Shown here piece by piece: positions 52,958-63,068 of a stretch of DNA of 64,000 nt. This DNA comes from Rhizobium sp. 11515TR (GTDB lineage Bacteria > Pseudomonadota > Alphaproteobacteria > Rhizobiales > Rhizobiaceae), in NCBI RefSeq assembly GCF_002277895.1, contig NZ_CP022998.1, positions 1,221,501 to 1,285,500 of the forward strand, in the 5' to 3' direction. The translations under genes and the position numbers were made by a program. Below the pieces are notes generated by a model. That model saw only the letters and a program-made list of their open reading frames with translations. It was not told the DNA's origin and did not search any database. Numbering within the stretch: position 1 is the stretch's first letter; every line of letters starts with the position of its first letter.

Positions 52958-55513
52958 TTATGCGGCAGGAATCTGCTTGTTGTCCTTACCTGACTTGCCG
53001 TCTGTCGATGCCGTATCATTGGCAACCGGCTTGGCATGACGGCGGCGCCAGTCGCCGAGGAACAGCAGGATCGGCGCCGCGATGAAGACCGACGAGGCGC
53101 CGGCAACGAGAATGCCGAACACCATCGGGATCGCGAAGCTGGAGACGGCGCTGCCGCCCCAGATTGCCATCGGCACCAGCGCCAGGAAGGCGGTGGCATT
53201 GGTGTATAGGCTTCGCGCCAGGGTCTCATTGATCGACTTGTCGATGATGTCGCGCAGCGGCATCGATTTGTAGAGCCGCATGTTTTCACGCATGCGGTCA
53301 TAGACCACGACTTTGTCGTTCACCGAATATCCCACAAGCGTCAGGATCGCGGCGATGGCCGTTAGGTTGAAATCGAGGCCGGTGATCGCGAAGAAGCCGA
53401 TCGCCTTGGTGACGTCGAGCACCAGCGTCACGATGGCGCCAACCGCGAACGGCCATTCGAAGCGATACCAGATGTAGAACAGCATCGCCAGGCTGGCGAT
53501 CACGACCGATAGGATGCCGGCCCAGGCAAGCTCGCCCGAAACCTTCGGACCGATGACATCGGTGCCTTCGATGGTCGCACTCGGGTCGATCTTGACGATT
53601 TCGGCCTTGAGCTTGGTCACTGCCGCCGTCTGCGCCTCTTCGCCGCCGTCCTGGCGCTGGGCGCGGACAAGGAGGCTGTTGTTGTCGCCGAAGGACTGCA
53701 GTGCGATTTCGCCAAGGCCGAGCGTATTCAGGCCCTCGCGGAACGTCGCCAGATCGGCCGCGTCCTTGGTCTTGACCGACATCTGGATGCCGCCGCGGAA
53801 ATCGACGCCGTAGTTAAGGCCCGGATGGATGAACAGGACCACCGAGGCGAGCGACAGGATCGCCGAGACCGTGACGCCGAAGAAGCGGGCCTTCATGAAC
53901 TGGATGTGCTTGTCATAGGGGCTGAAGGGGATCAGCGGCCTGATGTTGATCACCTTCAGCTTGCGGCGACGGGTGATGGCGATCATTACGACACGCACGA
54001 AGGCGACGGAGGTGAACATTGAGATGATGAGGCCGAGACCCATGGTCACGGCAAAGCCGCGAACCGGGCCGGAGCCGAAGTAGAACAGGATGGCGGCGGC
54101 GATCAGCGCCGTCATGTTGCCGTCGATGATCGTCGAATAAGCCTTCTTGAAGCCGTTATCGATGGCGGCGAAGGCGCCGCGGCCCTTGCGGGTTTCTTCG
54201 CGGATGCGCTCGTTGATGAGAACGTTGGCATCAACCGCGAGACCGATACCAAGGACGACGCCGGCGATGCCGGGCAGCGTCAGCGTGGCGCCGACAAGCG
54301 TCAGGGCCGAGAAGGTCAGGACCGTGTGGATGAGCAGGGCGACATTCGCCAGAATCCCCCAGGCGCCATAGAGCACGAAGATGAAGGCGGCAACCAGGAC
54401 GAAGCCGACTAAGCCGCTATAGATGCCCTTCTGGATCGCGTCGCTACCAAGGTCGGCGCCGACGGTACGCTCTTCGATAACGGTGAGCTTGGCCGGCAGG
54501 GCACCGGCGCGCAGCAAGGCTGCAAGCGTGGTGGCACTGTCTGCGGTGAAGTTGCCGGAGATCTGGCCCGAACCGCCGGTGATCGGTTCGCGGATGTTCG
54601 GCGCGCTCAGAACCTTGTTGTCGAGGACGATAGCAAAGGGCTTGCCGACATTTTCGCGGGTGATTTCCGCAAAGCGGTTGGCACCGGCGCTGTCGAAGCG
54701 GAAGGTGACGAGCGGCTCATGCGTGTTCGGATCGAAGCTGACGCGGGCATCCGTCAGGCGGTCGCCGGACAATTCGATGCGGTCGAGAACCGGATAGCTG
54801 TTGCCCTGCTCGTCCTTCATGATGGTGACGCCAGGGCCGGGATTGTTCGGATCGACGTTATCGGCCAGCAGATGGAAGGACATCTTCGCGGTCGAGCCGA
54901 GAAGCTCGCGCAGGTGCGACGGATCCTGTGCGCCCGGAAGCTGGACGAGAACGCGGTTCGGCCCGACGCGCTGAATGGTCGGCTCGGCAACGCCCACCTG
55001 GTCGACGCGCTTGCGGATGACTTCAAGGCTCTGCTGAACGGCGGAATCGACGTTGGCCGAAATGCCGGCCGGCGAGAAGGACATCGCGATCGTCGCGCCA
55101 TTCGGTTTGATGTTGAGATCGGACTGGCCGGCCGAGAGGCCCGACGTGATCGTATTGGCCAGCGTCTGCAGTTGTGTCACGGCATCGCTGCTCTGTGAGG
55201 CATCGCTGAGCGTCACGACGATCTGGTCGCCGTTGCGGACGACCGAGCGGGTCTGGATGTTCTTGTCGCGTAGCACGCGGCGCGCGTCCTGCTGCAGCGA
55301 TTGCAGCCGGCCGTTCGTCAGGTCCTTCTCGTCGACTTCGAGAACGAGATAGGAGCCGCCGCGGAGGTCGAGGCCGAGCGAAACCTGGCTATGCGGCAGC
55401 CAGGATGGGATCTTGCTGAGAACCGACGGCGGCAGCGCGTTCGGCAGTGCGATCAGAAAGCCAATGACGATGATCACCGTATAGAGTGCCACGAGCCATG
55501 GTGAGGTACGCAT
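52958..55513 (-). CDS. secDF: Fused protein-export membrane protein SecDF
   Basis: An 851-residue fusion of SecD and SecF. The SecD half has a first membrane segment (LVALYTVIIVIGFLIALPNAL), DLRGGSYLVLEVD, and a periplasmic domain (P1 region) with VGVAEPTIQRVGPNRVLVQLPGAQDPSHLRELLG. Six-segment RND-type membrane helices follow, with GIGLAVDANVLINERIREE. The SecF half starts near residue 540 (FMKARFFGVTVSAILSLASVVLF, GVDFRGGIQMSVK) and has VGYSVNDKVVVYDRMRENMR. SecDF uses the proton gradient to pull preproteins through SecYEG. The usual rhizobial neighbours yajC and Mth938-like are not here, so it may be a second secDF locus. Confidence 0.95.
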   Translation of the reverse strand: MRTSPWLVALYTVIIVIGFLIALPNALPPSVLSKIPSWLPHSQVSLGLDLRGGSYLVLEVDEKDLTNGRLQSLQQDARRVLRDKNIQTRSVVRNGDQIVVTLSDASQSSDAVTQLQTLANTITSGLSAGQSDLNIKPNGATIAMSFSPAGISANVDSAVQQSLEVIRKRVDQVGVAEPTIQRVGPNRVLVQLPGAQDPSHLRELLGSTAKMSFHLLADNVDPNNPGPGVTIMKDEQGNSYPVLDRIELSGDRLTDARVSFDPNTHEPLVTFRFDSAGANRFAEITRENVGKPFAIVLDNKVLSAPNIREPITGGSGQISGNFTADSATTLAALLRAGALPAKLTVIEERTVGADLGSDAIQKGIYSGLVGFVLVAAFIFVLYGAWGILANVALLIHTVLTFSALTLVGATLTLPGIAGVVLGIGLAVDANVLINERIREETRKGRGAFAAIDNGFKKAYSTIIDGNMTALIAAAILFYFGSGPVRGFAVTMGLGLIISMFTSVAFVRVVMIAITRRRKLKVINIRPLIPFSPYDKHIQFMKARFFGVTVSAILSLASVVLFIHPGLNYGVDFRGGIQMSVKTKDAADLATFREGLNTLGLGEIALQSFGDNNSLLVRAQRQDGGEEAQTAAVTKLKAEIVKIDPSATIEGTDVIGPKVSGELAWAGILSVVIASLAMLFYIWYRFEWPFAVGAIVTLVLDVTKAIGFFAITGLDFNLTAIAAILTLVGYSVNDKVVVYDRMRENMRLYKSMPLRDIIDKSINETLARSLYTNATAFLALVPMAIWGGSAVSSFAIPMVFGILVAGASSVFIAAPILLFLGDWRRRHAKPVANDTASTDGKSGKDNKQIPAA

Positions 55514-55606
55514 GGGTATTATCCTTGAAAATAGGCTTATGCCGACGGTCTGGCCGCAGGCGGACTTGAGGTCGTGTCGGAAATGCAGCGCGTCTGCGCC
55601 AAACGC

Positions 55607-56026
55607 TTAGGCAAGCGTGCTTGGAGGCGCACGCGCGAGATAGGCGCGAAACGCCAGGGATTCGAGCCGTGTGGCATCATTCGGGCGGTACGATTGCCAC
55701 GAGGTTGCCGGATATCCGAGGGTAGGGAGGGCAGCAAGAGTTGCAGGCCCTATATCGTGCCATGTGGCCTTCGGCGTCACCAGCCGATCGGCAACGACGA
55801 TGCCGCGGATCGGATCACGCAGGGAAAGGTAGAGTGGTTGGCTATCCTTGCCCGAGGAGAGCGCGTCCGCATCGGCGCGGGCGGCAAGGTTGATGCCCCC
55901 GCCAAGCGCCAATCCGATATAGGCGAAGAATGCGACGAACAGGGAGGCGATCACGCGCGCTCCGGCGCGGTGCGTCCTGTCGTCTCTATCTTCGCTGTCG
56001 GCGGCGCCGAATTCGAGCGGGTTCAA
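55607..56026 (-). CDS. Hypothetical protein with one membrane segment (uncertain)
   Basis: A 139-residue frame that begins at TTG 56026. It has one strong membrane segment (VIASLFVAFFAYIGLALGGGINLAA, about 26-50) and a short soluble part (SLRDPIRGIVVADRLVTPKATWHDIGPATLAALPTLG). GGAA lies 4 bases upstream of the TTG, but no ATG is available. It lies between secDF and the GT39 gene on the same strand, so co-transcription is possible. A competing 197-codon frame runs on the other strand. I cannot assign a family, and the gene could be spurious. Confidence 0.4.
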   Translation of the reverse strand: MNPLEFGAADSEDRDDRTHRAGARVIASLFVAFFAYIGLALGGGINLAARADADALSSGKDSQPLYLSLRDPIRGIVVADRLVTPKATWHDIGPATLAALPTLGYPATSWQSYRPNDATRLESLAFRAYLARAPPSTLA

Positions 56027-56163
56027 CGTTCCAAAATGCCTTCATTCCTTTGCCGGAGCGAACTCCAGCGGTTCGGTCATGATAACAGGACGCCTGGCGT
56101 CTTCCTAGTGCGGCCTGTCATGATGCAGTTGCACGAGCCGGTCAACAGTCCCGGCTCGATTTC

Positions 56164-57684
56164 TTAATTTTCCGTCGCACCTGTGACCGACGACTTAGGC
56201 GCTAGGCAGGATGCCGGCACGCGATAGGCATAGAGCGTCTTGCCCTTCATCTCGCCATAGGGCGGCGACCAGCTCTTCAAGAGTTCGGCCTGGCCTTCCG
56301 GGCACTCGATCGGATCGTTGTCGACGAACAAGACCGGACCGGTCACGCTGGCCGGCAGGGAGAAGTCCTGCTCGTAATAATTCGCGGGGAAACCGCCGAA
56401 GGGACGGGCATAGATGTGGAACGGCTTGCCTTTCAGCGTGTAGTAGAGATCGGCGAGGATATCGCGGTCCTGTGCAACGATTTCAGGCAGTTTCGCCTGC
56501 GTGGCGATGTCGGCGATTTCTTCACTGATGATGCTGCGGCCGACATAGCGCTTCATGACGAGATCGCCGTTCGGCAGCTTGATGTCATAGGCAAAGACGG
56601 TCAGCACCGGGATCACGAAGGCGACGACGGCGCCGATGATCAGCGAGGTCCTCAGCCCTTTTTTCGTCAGCCGATAGAGCAGCCAGACGGCAAGAATGGT
56701 GCCTGCGGCATAGGCCGAGACGGCCCAGTTGGCATAGGCCTTGGCGAGAAGGGCCTGCAGCGTGATCAGCGCAACGACAGGCACCGAAAGCCAGAAAAGC
56801 AGCTTTTCCCGGTCGTCGCTCTGCCCGCGGATCCATCGCCACGTCGCCCACAAAAGCGCGTAGAATACGACCGGGCCGACCACGCCGAACTGGGCACCGA
56901 AGAAGCTGAGCCCGTTAAGTATGTGCTTCAGCAGGGTATTGCCGCCGCCGCTCTTGCTCCATTGGGCGATGTTTTCGGTGTGCTTTATGGTCGTCGCGTC
57001 ATGGGTGAGATTCCACCAGAGATTGGGGGAAACGACGATGGCCCCGACAATGGCGGCAATGGCAACGTCCCGCCACGCAATCCGCGCCGAACGCATCGTC
57101 AGCATGGCAAGGCCGACACCGGGCAGAAGGAAGAGCACCGAATATTTCGTCAGGAAGGCGATGCCGAGGCTGGCACCGAGGATGACAGCTTCCAGCACCG
57201 AGGAACGCCTGGTCAGGCCGATAAAAGCCCAGATGGCGATGGTCACGAACAGGATCTGGATCGTGTCCGTCGATACCAGCACGGCGGAAAGCGAGGCGGC
57301 CGGCAGCGTGATGAAGATGACGCCGACCCATGGCGCGATCTCTCGTCCTGTCTCGTCGTTGATCAGCCGCCGCGTCGTGCACATCAGCATGAGGGCGGTG
57401 GCGAGATGGAAGAGCGGCGCCGATATGCGGATCCAGAAGGTCGAATCCGAGCCGGAGATCGCATTGAAGAAGCGGATGACCCAGGCAATCATCGGCGGCT
57501 TGGAATAATAGCCGAAATCCAGATTCTGGCCCCAGAACCAATATTGCGCCTCATCGACGAAGAGGTCCGTCCTGTTGAGGAGCAACATGAGCACGCGCCA
57601 GAGCGTTACTCCGAAGATGACCGCAAGGGCGAGGCCTAGCGAAAGTTTCTGGGCATTTGTTCGGGAATGGGTCGTGTCGAGCAT
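56164..57684 (-). CDS. GT39-family membrane glycosyltransferase
   Basis: A 506-residue protein with about 11 membrane segments. FVDEAQYWFWGQNLDFGYYSKPPMIAW (about 41-67) carries the conserved Asp-Glu of PMT/ArnT-type transferases near the end of the first extracytoplasmic loop. A C-terminal soluble domain (about 380-506) follows. Such enzymes transfer a lipid-linked sugar to protein, lipid A or other acceptors at the outer face of the inner membrane. The acceptor and sugar cannot be inferred. The gene precedes the uncertain 55607 frame and secDF on the same strand. Confidence 0.88.
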   Translation of the reverse strand: MLDTTHSRTNAQKLSLGLALAVIFGVTLWRVLMLLLNRTDLFVDEAQYWFWGQNLDFGYYSKPPMIAWVIRFFNAISGSDSTFWIRISAPLFHLATALMLMCTTRRLINDETGREIAPWVGVIFITLPAASLSAVLVSTDTIQILFVTIAIWAFIGLTRRSSVLEAVILGASLGIAFLTKYSVLFLLPGVGLAMLTMRSARIAWRDVAIAAIVGAIVVSPNLWWNLTHDATTIKHTENIAQWSKSGGGNTLLKHILNGLSFFGAQFGVVGPVVFYALLWATWRWIRGQSDDREKLLFWLSVPVVALITLQALLAKAYANWAVSAYAAGTILAVWLLYRLTKKGLRTSLIIGAVVAFVIPVLTVFAYDIKLPNGDLVMKRYVGRSIISEEIADIATQAKLPEIVAQDRDILADLYYTLKGKPFHIYARPFGGFPANYYEQDFSLPASVTGPVLFVDNDPIECPEGQAELLKSWSPPYGEMKGKTLYAYRVPASCLAPKSSVTGATEN

Positions 57685-57840
57685 TAAAGGATGGGTCTCG
57701 GTGCCTGATCGTGAGGCTTAATACGGAACTATTGAGGCCAAAGCTAGCTCCCTGCCGTCCGTGGGAACAGCAGCGCTCGCATTGTGGCCGCGAAGTGCCA
57801 TATGTCCGATTTTGGATATCAGACGTCCGTTAAAGCTTGC

Positions 57841-57954
57841 CTAGAGAATGCGAGGGGTAGCTTTGCCGCGCGCCTCTTCGATGCGGGACAGAAGCATGAA
57901 GGCCGCAAGCGTCAAGCTGGCCATCAGCGAGGCGGTCAAACCAAGAACAATCAT
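57841..57954 (-). CDS. 37-residue putative single-span membrane peptide
   Basis: ATG 57952-57954 (minus strand) opens a 37-codon frame ending at TAG 57841. The peptide has one hydrophobic segment of about 20 residues (VLGLTASLMASLTLAAFMLL) followed by a charged tail (SRIEEARGKATPRIL). GGAGAGAG lies 2 bases upstream of the ATG, a strong Shine-Dalgarno with tight spacing. The hydrophobic core and tail look like small bacterial membrane proteins. It lies in the 692-base gap between the GT39 gene and the chemotaxis operon. I do not recognise a family. Confidence 0.5.
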   Translation of the reverse strand: MIVLGLTASLMASLTLAAFMLLSRIEEARGKATPRIL

Positions 57955-58114
57955 TGCTCTCTCCGTAGCGACATCGAAACTGTCTATCCCTTGGGTAGTA
58001 AGGGATGAAGCTTGCTCGTGACTTGCGATCGATGTTCTTCGACGGCGACAAACTATATCGGAAAGTAATCGCTAATTTAGTATAGATCAGTAGGAGACAT
58101 GCCTTCTTCCGTCA

Positions 58115-58231
58115 TTAACCTTCGGGCAAGGAATTAACCATAAATATTGAGCCTGAACGTCGGAATGGGAAAATTGTGACTCGTTCTCAGCAGGCATGAA
58201 GCCGCCCCGTCGTACCGGGTCCGATCCGGTA
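58115..58231. promoter_or_regulatory. Repeats upstream of the chemotaxis operon
   Basis: Two copies of TTAACC (58115-58120 and 58134-58139) lie 19 bases apart, followed by the dyad TACCGG-N7-CCGGTA (58213-58231). They sit 145-262 bases before the first che gene, in the otherwise non-coding span 57955-58376. They could be promoter or activator (VisNR-type) elements; no experimental site is known to me. Confidence 0.35.
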
Positions 58232-58376
58232 TCCATGTCATCAAACAGGTCCGCAATAGACTTTGATGAACGAGCGAGCTTCGGTGCCTCGATCAAATGA
58301 TCGACGGCTACGGCTGCCTTTCCTCGCCTCCTCATTGCGCCTGGCGCGGATCATCAGCGGTTTCGCCGGCGCTTGA

Positions 58377-60041
58377 ATGCGCGGCAGTTCGGCAGGGACG
58401 ATTTTGGCGCAGGATTCGCCGTCAGATCAGGCAGGCAAGGCGCAGGCTGGCAGCCTTCGCGACCGCTTGCGTTTTGCTGGTCTCGATGCCGAGCAATGCG
58501 AAACCTTGCGCCGCCACCGGCCGATGCTCGAGACGCATCTGAAAGCAGGCCTGCGCGATCTTTTCCACCGCTTCCAGACGTTCCCGGATGCCGCCCGCAA
58601 TTTCACCAGTGAAAGCCAACTCGAACGGCTCCAGGATTTGCAGTCCTCGCACTGGGACGTGCTGACGGACGCGCGTTTCGACAGCCTCTATGCGGAGCGC
58701 GTCAAGGTTCTGTCCGATAGCGAAAGCAAGATGGGGCTCGATCCGCGCTGGCATGTCGCGGGCCATGGCGTGGTGCTGGAGCATCTCCTTGCTGGCCTTC
58801 TTGAGGATATGGGAAGCCGCGCCATTTTTCCGGGAGCCAAGCGCCGCGCCCGTGAAATGAGCGAACTCGTCACAGCGATCGTGCGGCTCGTCATGGTCGA
58901 TGTCGAGATCGCTGTATCGCTGCGGTTCAACGAATTGCGGGTCGGCCACCAGCGTGCGCTCGCGGAACAGCGGACGGCTGATCGCGCCGAGGCTGCAGCC
59001 TTCCTCGCTGAGCTTGCCAACGGTCTTGCCGATCGCGATCTGACGACGCGCGTGCCTGCGGATTGTCCCGAGGCCTATGCCGAGGTCGCGGAAGCCTTTA
59101 ATGCGGCGCTGGAGGACATCCAGCAGCAGTTTTCAGCCCTGTCCGGTGGTGTGCAGGCGGCCGAAGCGACGAGCGACGCCATTTCCCGCTCCGCGAAATC
59201 CTTGGCTGAAAAGTCGTCCGAACAGTCGCAGGGCCTTGCGGCATCCGCCCGGCAGCTTGCGGAGCTCGCCGAACAGGTCCGCGGCAATGCTGCCAATACC
59301 CGTTCGGCTGAGCGTGTCGCGGTATCGACGCGCACTGCGGCGGAAGACAGCGGCCGGATCGTCGGTCAGGCTATCTCGGCCATGGCCGATATCGAGACCT
59401 CGGCCGAAAAGATCGGCCAGATCATCGGCGTCATCGATGAGATTGCCTTCCAGACCAATCTTCTCGCACTGAATGCCGGCATCGAGGCAGCCCGCGCGGG
59501 CGACAGCGGCCGCGGCTTTGCCGTCGTCGCGCAGGAAGTTCGCGCGCTTGCCCAGCGTTCCGCCGATGCGGCCCGCGAGATCAAGGTTCTGGTGACGGGA
59601 ACAAAGGCGCAGGTGGATGCGGGCGTCCAGATGGTTGGCCGCACCCAGGATGCGATCGGCAGCATCGTCCGCCAGGTGACCGATATCAACGAGGCCATAT
59701 CAGGCATTGCTGCGGCAAGCGACGAACAGCTCGCCGGCCTCAAGGCGTTGACTTCAGATATTGGCGGCTACAGCGAGCGTGCGGCAGCCGCCGGGAATGA
59801 GGCAAGCCGCTCCGAGGAAGGTGCCGATCATCTGCATACGGTCGTCGTCGAACTTGGCCGGACCATCCGCGAATTCCGCATCGAGCGTGAGCGGCGTCAT
59901 GCGGGCTCGGTCAAGGCCGCGCCGCAACGCCAGCTTCCGGCTCGCGACGAATACAGCACGATGCGGGATGAAGATGAGATGGCCGATTTCGGCTTCCCGC
60001 TTCGCAGGACCGCGACGGGAGGCGAACGCAATGCCTTTTGA
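58377..60041 (+). CDS. icpA: Soluble globin-coupled chemotaxis transducer IcpA
   Basis: A 554-residue cytoplasmic transducer with no membrane segment. The N-terminal protoglobin domain (about 25-200) has a candidate proximal haem His92 in [20 protein letters not shown] and [20 protein letters not shown]-like linker precedes the signalling helices with the tip [20 protein letters not shown]. It is the first gene of the operon, exactly as icpA in Sinorhizobium and Rhizobium. It may sense oxygen or another gas. There is no Shine-Dalgarno at ATG 58377, whereas GGCAGGGA precedes an in-frame TTG at 58404, so the true start may be there. No pentapeptide tether ends the protein. Confidence 0.92.
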   Translation: MRGSSAGTILAQDSPSDQAGKAQAGSLRDRLRFAGLDAEQCETLRRHRPMLETHLKAGLRDLFHRFQTFPDAARNFTSESQLERLQDLQSSHWDVLTDARFDSLYAERVKVLSDSESKMGLDPRWHVAGHGVVLEHLLAGLLEDMGSRAIFPGAKRRAREMSELVTAIVRLVMVDVEIAVSLRFNELRVGHQRALAEQRTADRAEAAAFLAELANGLADRDLTTRVPADCPEAYAEVAEAFNAALEDIQQQFSALSGGVQAAEATSDAISRSAKSLAEKSSEQSQGLAASARQLAELAEQVRGNAANTRSAERVAVSTRTAAEDSGRIVGQAISAMADIETSAEKIGQIIGVIDEIAFQTNLLALNAGIEAARAGDSGRGFAVVAQEVRALAQRSADAAREIKVLVTGTKAQVDAGVQMVGRTQDAIGSIVRQVTDINEAISGIAAASDEQLAGLKALTSDIGGYSERAAAAGNEASRSEEGADHLHTVVVELGRTIREFRIERERRHAGSVKAAPQRQLPARDEYSTMRDEDEMADFGFPLRRTATGGERNAF

Positions 60042-60103
60042 TTTTTCAGTTTCATGCACATGCGGGCCGATCGGCCCGATTTCAGACAACAAGGAATGAA
60101 GCG

Positions 60104-60400
60104 ATGCCGAGCAGGAAAGGCGAAAAGACAGTCAGTCTGGCCGCGGTGCTGGACCTCAACGAGGCCTCCGCCCTTCGCGGCACGTTGATGGGGTTGCGCG
60201 GCAGCAATGTCGCGATCGATGCGTCCGGCGTCGAAAGGATCGGGACCTTGTGCGTGCAGGTTATCATGGCCGCCGCCAAGACCTGGGATGAGGACAAGCT
60301 CTCCTTCACCTTCTCCAAGGTGTCGGATGCATTTCAAAAAACGATGCAGGTGATCGGGGTGGATATCTCCCATCTGCTTGCCAAGGAGATCCGGCAATGA
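60104..60400 (+). CDS. cheS: CheS, STAS-domain chemotaxis protein
   Basis: A 98-residue STAS-like protein (TVSLAAVLDLNEASALRGTLMGLRGSNVAIDASGVERIGTLCVQVIMAAAKTWDEDKLSFTFSKVSD). In Sinorhizobium meliloti the gene at this position, CheS, has the same size and binds CheA to speed CheY1-P dephosphorylation. The frame begins earlier (60038), but AAGGAA precedes ATG 60104. The stop overlaps the cheY1 start in ATGA. Confidence 0.9.
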   Translation: MPSRKGEKTVSLAAVLDLNEASALRGTLMGLRGSNVAIDASGVERIGTLCVQVIMAAAKTWDEDKLSFTFSKVSDAFQKTMQVIGVDISHLLAKEIRQ

Positions 60401-60762
60401 AGAAAAAAGTGCTGACCGTGGATGATTCACGGACCATTCGAAACATGCTTCTCGTCACTCTCAACAATGCGGGTTTCGAGACCATTCAGGCTGAAGACGG
60501 TGTCGAGGGCCTGGAAATCCTGGAAGAAGCCAATCCCGACGTCATCGTCACGGATATCAACATGCCGCGTCTTGACGGCTTCGGCTTCATCGAGGGCGTT
60601 CGCCGCAACGACAGATACCGCGCCGTTCCGATCCTCGTTCTGACGACCGAAAGCGACGCGGAAAAGAAGAACCGTGCCCGCCAGGCCGGTGCGACCGGCT
60701 GGATCGTTAAGCCGTTCGATCCCGCCAAGCTGATCGATGCCATCGAGCGCGTAACCGCCTAA
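60397..60762 (+). CDS. cheY1: Chemotaxis response regulator CheY1
   Basis: A 121-residue single-domain response regulator. The acid pocket is Asp9/Asp10, the phosphoacceptor Asp53 in VIVTDINMPRLDG, with Thr83/84 and Lys105 (WIVKPFDP) also present. In rhizobia CheY1 acts as a phosphate sink that drains phosphate from CheY2. It overlaps cheS by four bases and precedes cheA by 16. Confidence 0.95.
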   Translation: MKKKVLTVDDSRTIRNMLLVTLNNAGFETIQAEDGVEGLEILEEANPDVIVTDINMPRLDGFGFIEGVRRNDRYRAVPILVLTTESDAEKKNRARQAGATGWIVKPFDPAKLIDAIERVTA

Positions 60763-60778
60763 ACAGGATCCACCCCTT

Positions 60779-63064
60779 ATGGATATGAACGAAATCAAAG
60801 AGATTTTCTTCCAGGAGTGCGAAGAGCAGCTCGCCGAACTGGAATCCGGTCTCCTAAAAATGAATGACGGCGACCGCGACCCGGAAACCGTCAATGCCGT
60901 GTTCCGCGCCGTTCATTCCATCAAGGGTGGGGCAGGTGCCTTCGGTCTGGACGACCTGGTCGCATTCGCCCACGTCTTCGAGACCACACTCGATTGCGTT
61001 CGATCCAACAAGCTGGAGCCGACCCAGGAAGTCCTGAAGGTCATGCTCAAGGCCGCCGACGTACTGGCGGATCTCACCAATGCCGCCCGTGATGGCGGCA
61101 GCGTCGATCAGGCCCGCAGCCGCGGCCTGGTTAAGGAACTGGAAGCCTTGGCAAATGGCGATATTCCCGCGCCGTCAGCCGCGGTGCTTGCCGATGTTGC
61201 TCCGAAGCCCGTTGTGGCCGCGCCTGCGCCAACGGATGAAAGTGGTTTCCAGCCGATCCCCTTCAGCTTCGACGATGATTTCGGCAGCGACGAGCCGGCG
61301 GTCGATGCCATCCCGGAATACGAAGTCAACTTCAAGCCACGCTCCGATCTCTATGCCAAGGGCAATGATGCGACGCTGCTGCTGCGCGATCTCTCGCGGC
61401 TCGGCGAGATGAATATCTTCTGCGATATGGATGCGCTACCGGGTCTCGTCGACCTCGATCCAGAAGGCGCCTATTTCAGATGGGCGATCTCGATCAAGAC
61501 GGACAAGGGCGAAGACGCCATTCGCACCGTCTTCGAATTCGCTGAATGGGACTGCGATCTCGATGTGCAGCTGGCGGGAAGCGGTGGGTCTTCGAGCGGC
61601 GAAGAATTGCCGATGATACCGGTGCCCTTCGATCTTTCGATCCTCGACGACGGGGCCGCACCGGCTGCCGAAACCGTAGAGGAGACATCCGCGCCGAGAA
61701 AGGATGTCGCTGCTGCCGTGGCTGCTGCGGAAACCGCAAGCAACGTCACGCAGCTGGCCTCGGCTGCCGCACGCGTCGAGAAGAAGGAAGCCGCCCTTGC
61801 CGCTGCTGCCGCTTCCAATGCAGCCGCGGCGCAGAACAGTGCCGCTGCTGCCGCCGCCGGCCAGACCATCCGTGTCGATCTCGATCGTGTCGACCGCCTG
61901 ATCAACCTTGTCGGCGAGCTTGTCATCAATCAGGCGATGCTCTCCCAGAGCGTCATCGAGAACGACAACAACGGCGCATCCTCCATCAACATGGGTCTCG
62001 AAGAGCTGCAGCAGCTCACCCGCGAGATCCAGGACAGCGTCATGGCGATCCGCGCCCAGCCGGTGAAGCCGGTCTTCCAGCGTATGTCGCGTATCGTCCG
62101 CGAAATCGCCGACATGACCGGCAAGTCGATCCGCCTGATCACCGAGGGCGAGAACACCGAAGTCGACAAGACCGTCATCGACAAGCTTGCTGAGCCGCTC
62201 ACCCACATGATCCGCAATGCCGTCGACCATGGCGTCGAAACGCCGGAAAAACGCGCGGCACTCGGCAAGAACCCGGAAGGCACCGTTCGCCTGACGGCAA
62301 AGCATCGCTCCGGCCGCATCCTCATCGAGCTCGCCGATGATGGCGCCGGCATCAACCGCGAGAAAGTCCGCCAGAAGGCGATCGATAACGACCTGATCGC
62401 GGCCGATGCCAATCTTTCGGATGAGGAAGTCGACAACCTGATCTTCCTGCCGGGCTTCTCGACCGCCGACAAGATCTCGGACATTTCCGGCCGCGGTGTC
62501 GGCATGGACGTGGTCAAGCGCTCGATCCAGGCGCTCGGCGGCCGTATCAACATCAGCTCCAAGCCCGGGCAGGGTTCCGTCTTCACGATGAGCCTGCCGC
62601 TGACGCTCGCGGTCCTCGACGGTATGGTGGTCACCGTTGCCGGCCAGACGCTCGTCGTGCCGCTGACGGCGATCGTCGAAACGCTGCAGCCCGAAGCGTC
62701 CGCTATCCACTCCTTCGGTGCGAACCATCGTCTGATCTCGATCCGCAATAGCTTCTGCCCGCTGGTCGATGTCGGCCGTATCCTGAATTTCCGTGCCACG
62801 CAGGCCAATCCGGTCGAAGGCGTCGCGCTGCTGGTGGAATCGGAAGGCGGCGGTCAGCGCGCCCTCATGGTCGATGCCATTCAGGGCCAGCGCCAAGTCG
62901 TCATCAAGAGCCTTGAGGCCAATTACACGCATGTCCCGGGCATTGCGGCGGCAACCATCCTCGGCGATGGCCGCGTGGCGCTGATCCTCGATGTCGATGC
63001 AGTGGTCGGTGCTTCGCGCGGCCAGTCGCTGAAGCCTGAAATGTCTTATGCGGCGGTGGGGTGA
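60779..63064 (+). CDS. cheA: Chemotaxis histidine kinase CheA
   Basis: A 761-residue kinase. The HPt domain has the phosphorylated His46 in [18 protein letters not shown]2-like region (about 170-280) and an Ala-rich linker (about 310-355) follow. The dimerisation helices lie near 360-420, and the ATP-binding domain has [12 protein letters not shown] (N box), [12 protein letters not shown] (G1) and [19 protein letters not shown] (G2). The C-terminal CheW-like domain binds CheW and receptors. It phosphorylates CheY1, CheY2 and CheB. The start ATG 60779 or 60785 (MNEIKE) is equally possible. Confidence 0.97.
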   Translation: MDMNEIKEIFFQECEEQLAELESGLLKMNDGDRDPETVNAVFRAVHSIKGGAGAFGLDDLVAFAHVFETTLDCVRSNKLEPTQEVLKVMLKAADVLADLTNAARDGGSVDQARSRGLVKELEALANGDIPAPSAAVLADVAPKPVVAAPAPTDESGFQPIPFSFDDDFGSDEPAVDAIPEYEVNFKPRSDLYAKGNDATLLLRDLSRLGEMNIFCDMDALPGLVDLDPEGAYFRWAISIKTDKGEDAIRTVFEFAEWDCDLDVQLAGSGGSSSGEELPMIPVPFDLSILDDGAAPAAETVEETSAPRKDVAAAVAAAETASNVTQLASAAARVEKKEAALAAAAASNAAAAQNSAAAAAAGQTIRVDLDRVDRLINLVGELVINQAMLSQSVIENDNNGASSINMGLEELQQLTREIQDSVMAIRAQPVKPVFQRMSRIVREIADMTGKSIRLITEGENTEVDKTVIDKLAEPLTHMIRNAVDHGVETPEKRAALGKNPEGTVRLTAKHRSGRILIELADDGAGINREKVRQKAIDNDLIAADANLSDEEVDNLIFLPGFSTADKISDISGRGVGMDVVKRSIQALGGRINISSKPGQGSVFTMSLPLTLAVLDGMVVTVAGQTLVVPLTAIVETLQPEASAIHSFGANHRLISIRNSFCPLVDVGRILNFRATQANPVEGVALLVESEGGGQRALMVDAIQGQRQVVIKSLEANYTHVPGIAAATILGDGRVALILDVDAVVGASRGQSLKPEMSYAAVG

Positions 63065-63068
63065 GTTG

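Noticed and set aside
55574..56167. A 197-codon plus-strand frame between secDF and GT39
   Set aside because: Its Arg/Gly-rich composition and lack of a start signal suggest an antisense shadow.
58087..58335. An 82-codon minus-strand frame upstream of the che operon
   Set aside because: It has only a weak AGG before its ATG, no domain or signal, and covers the likely che control repeats. It remains possible but unsupported.
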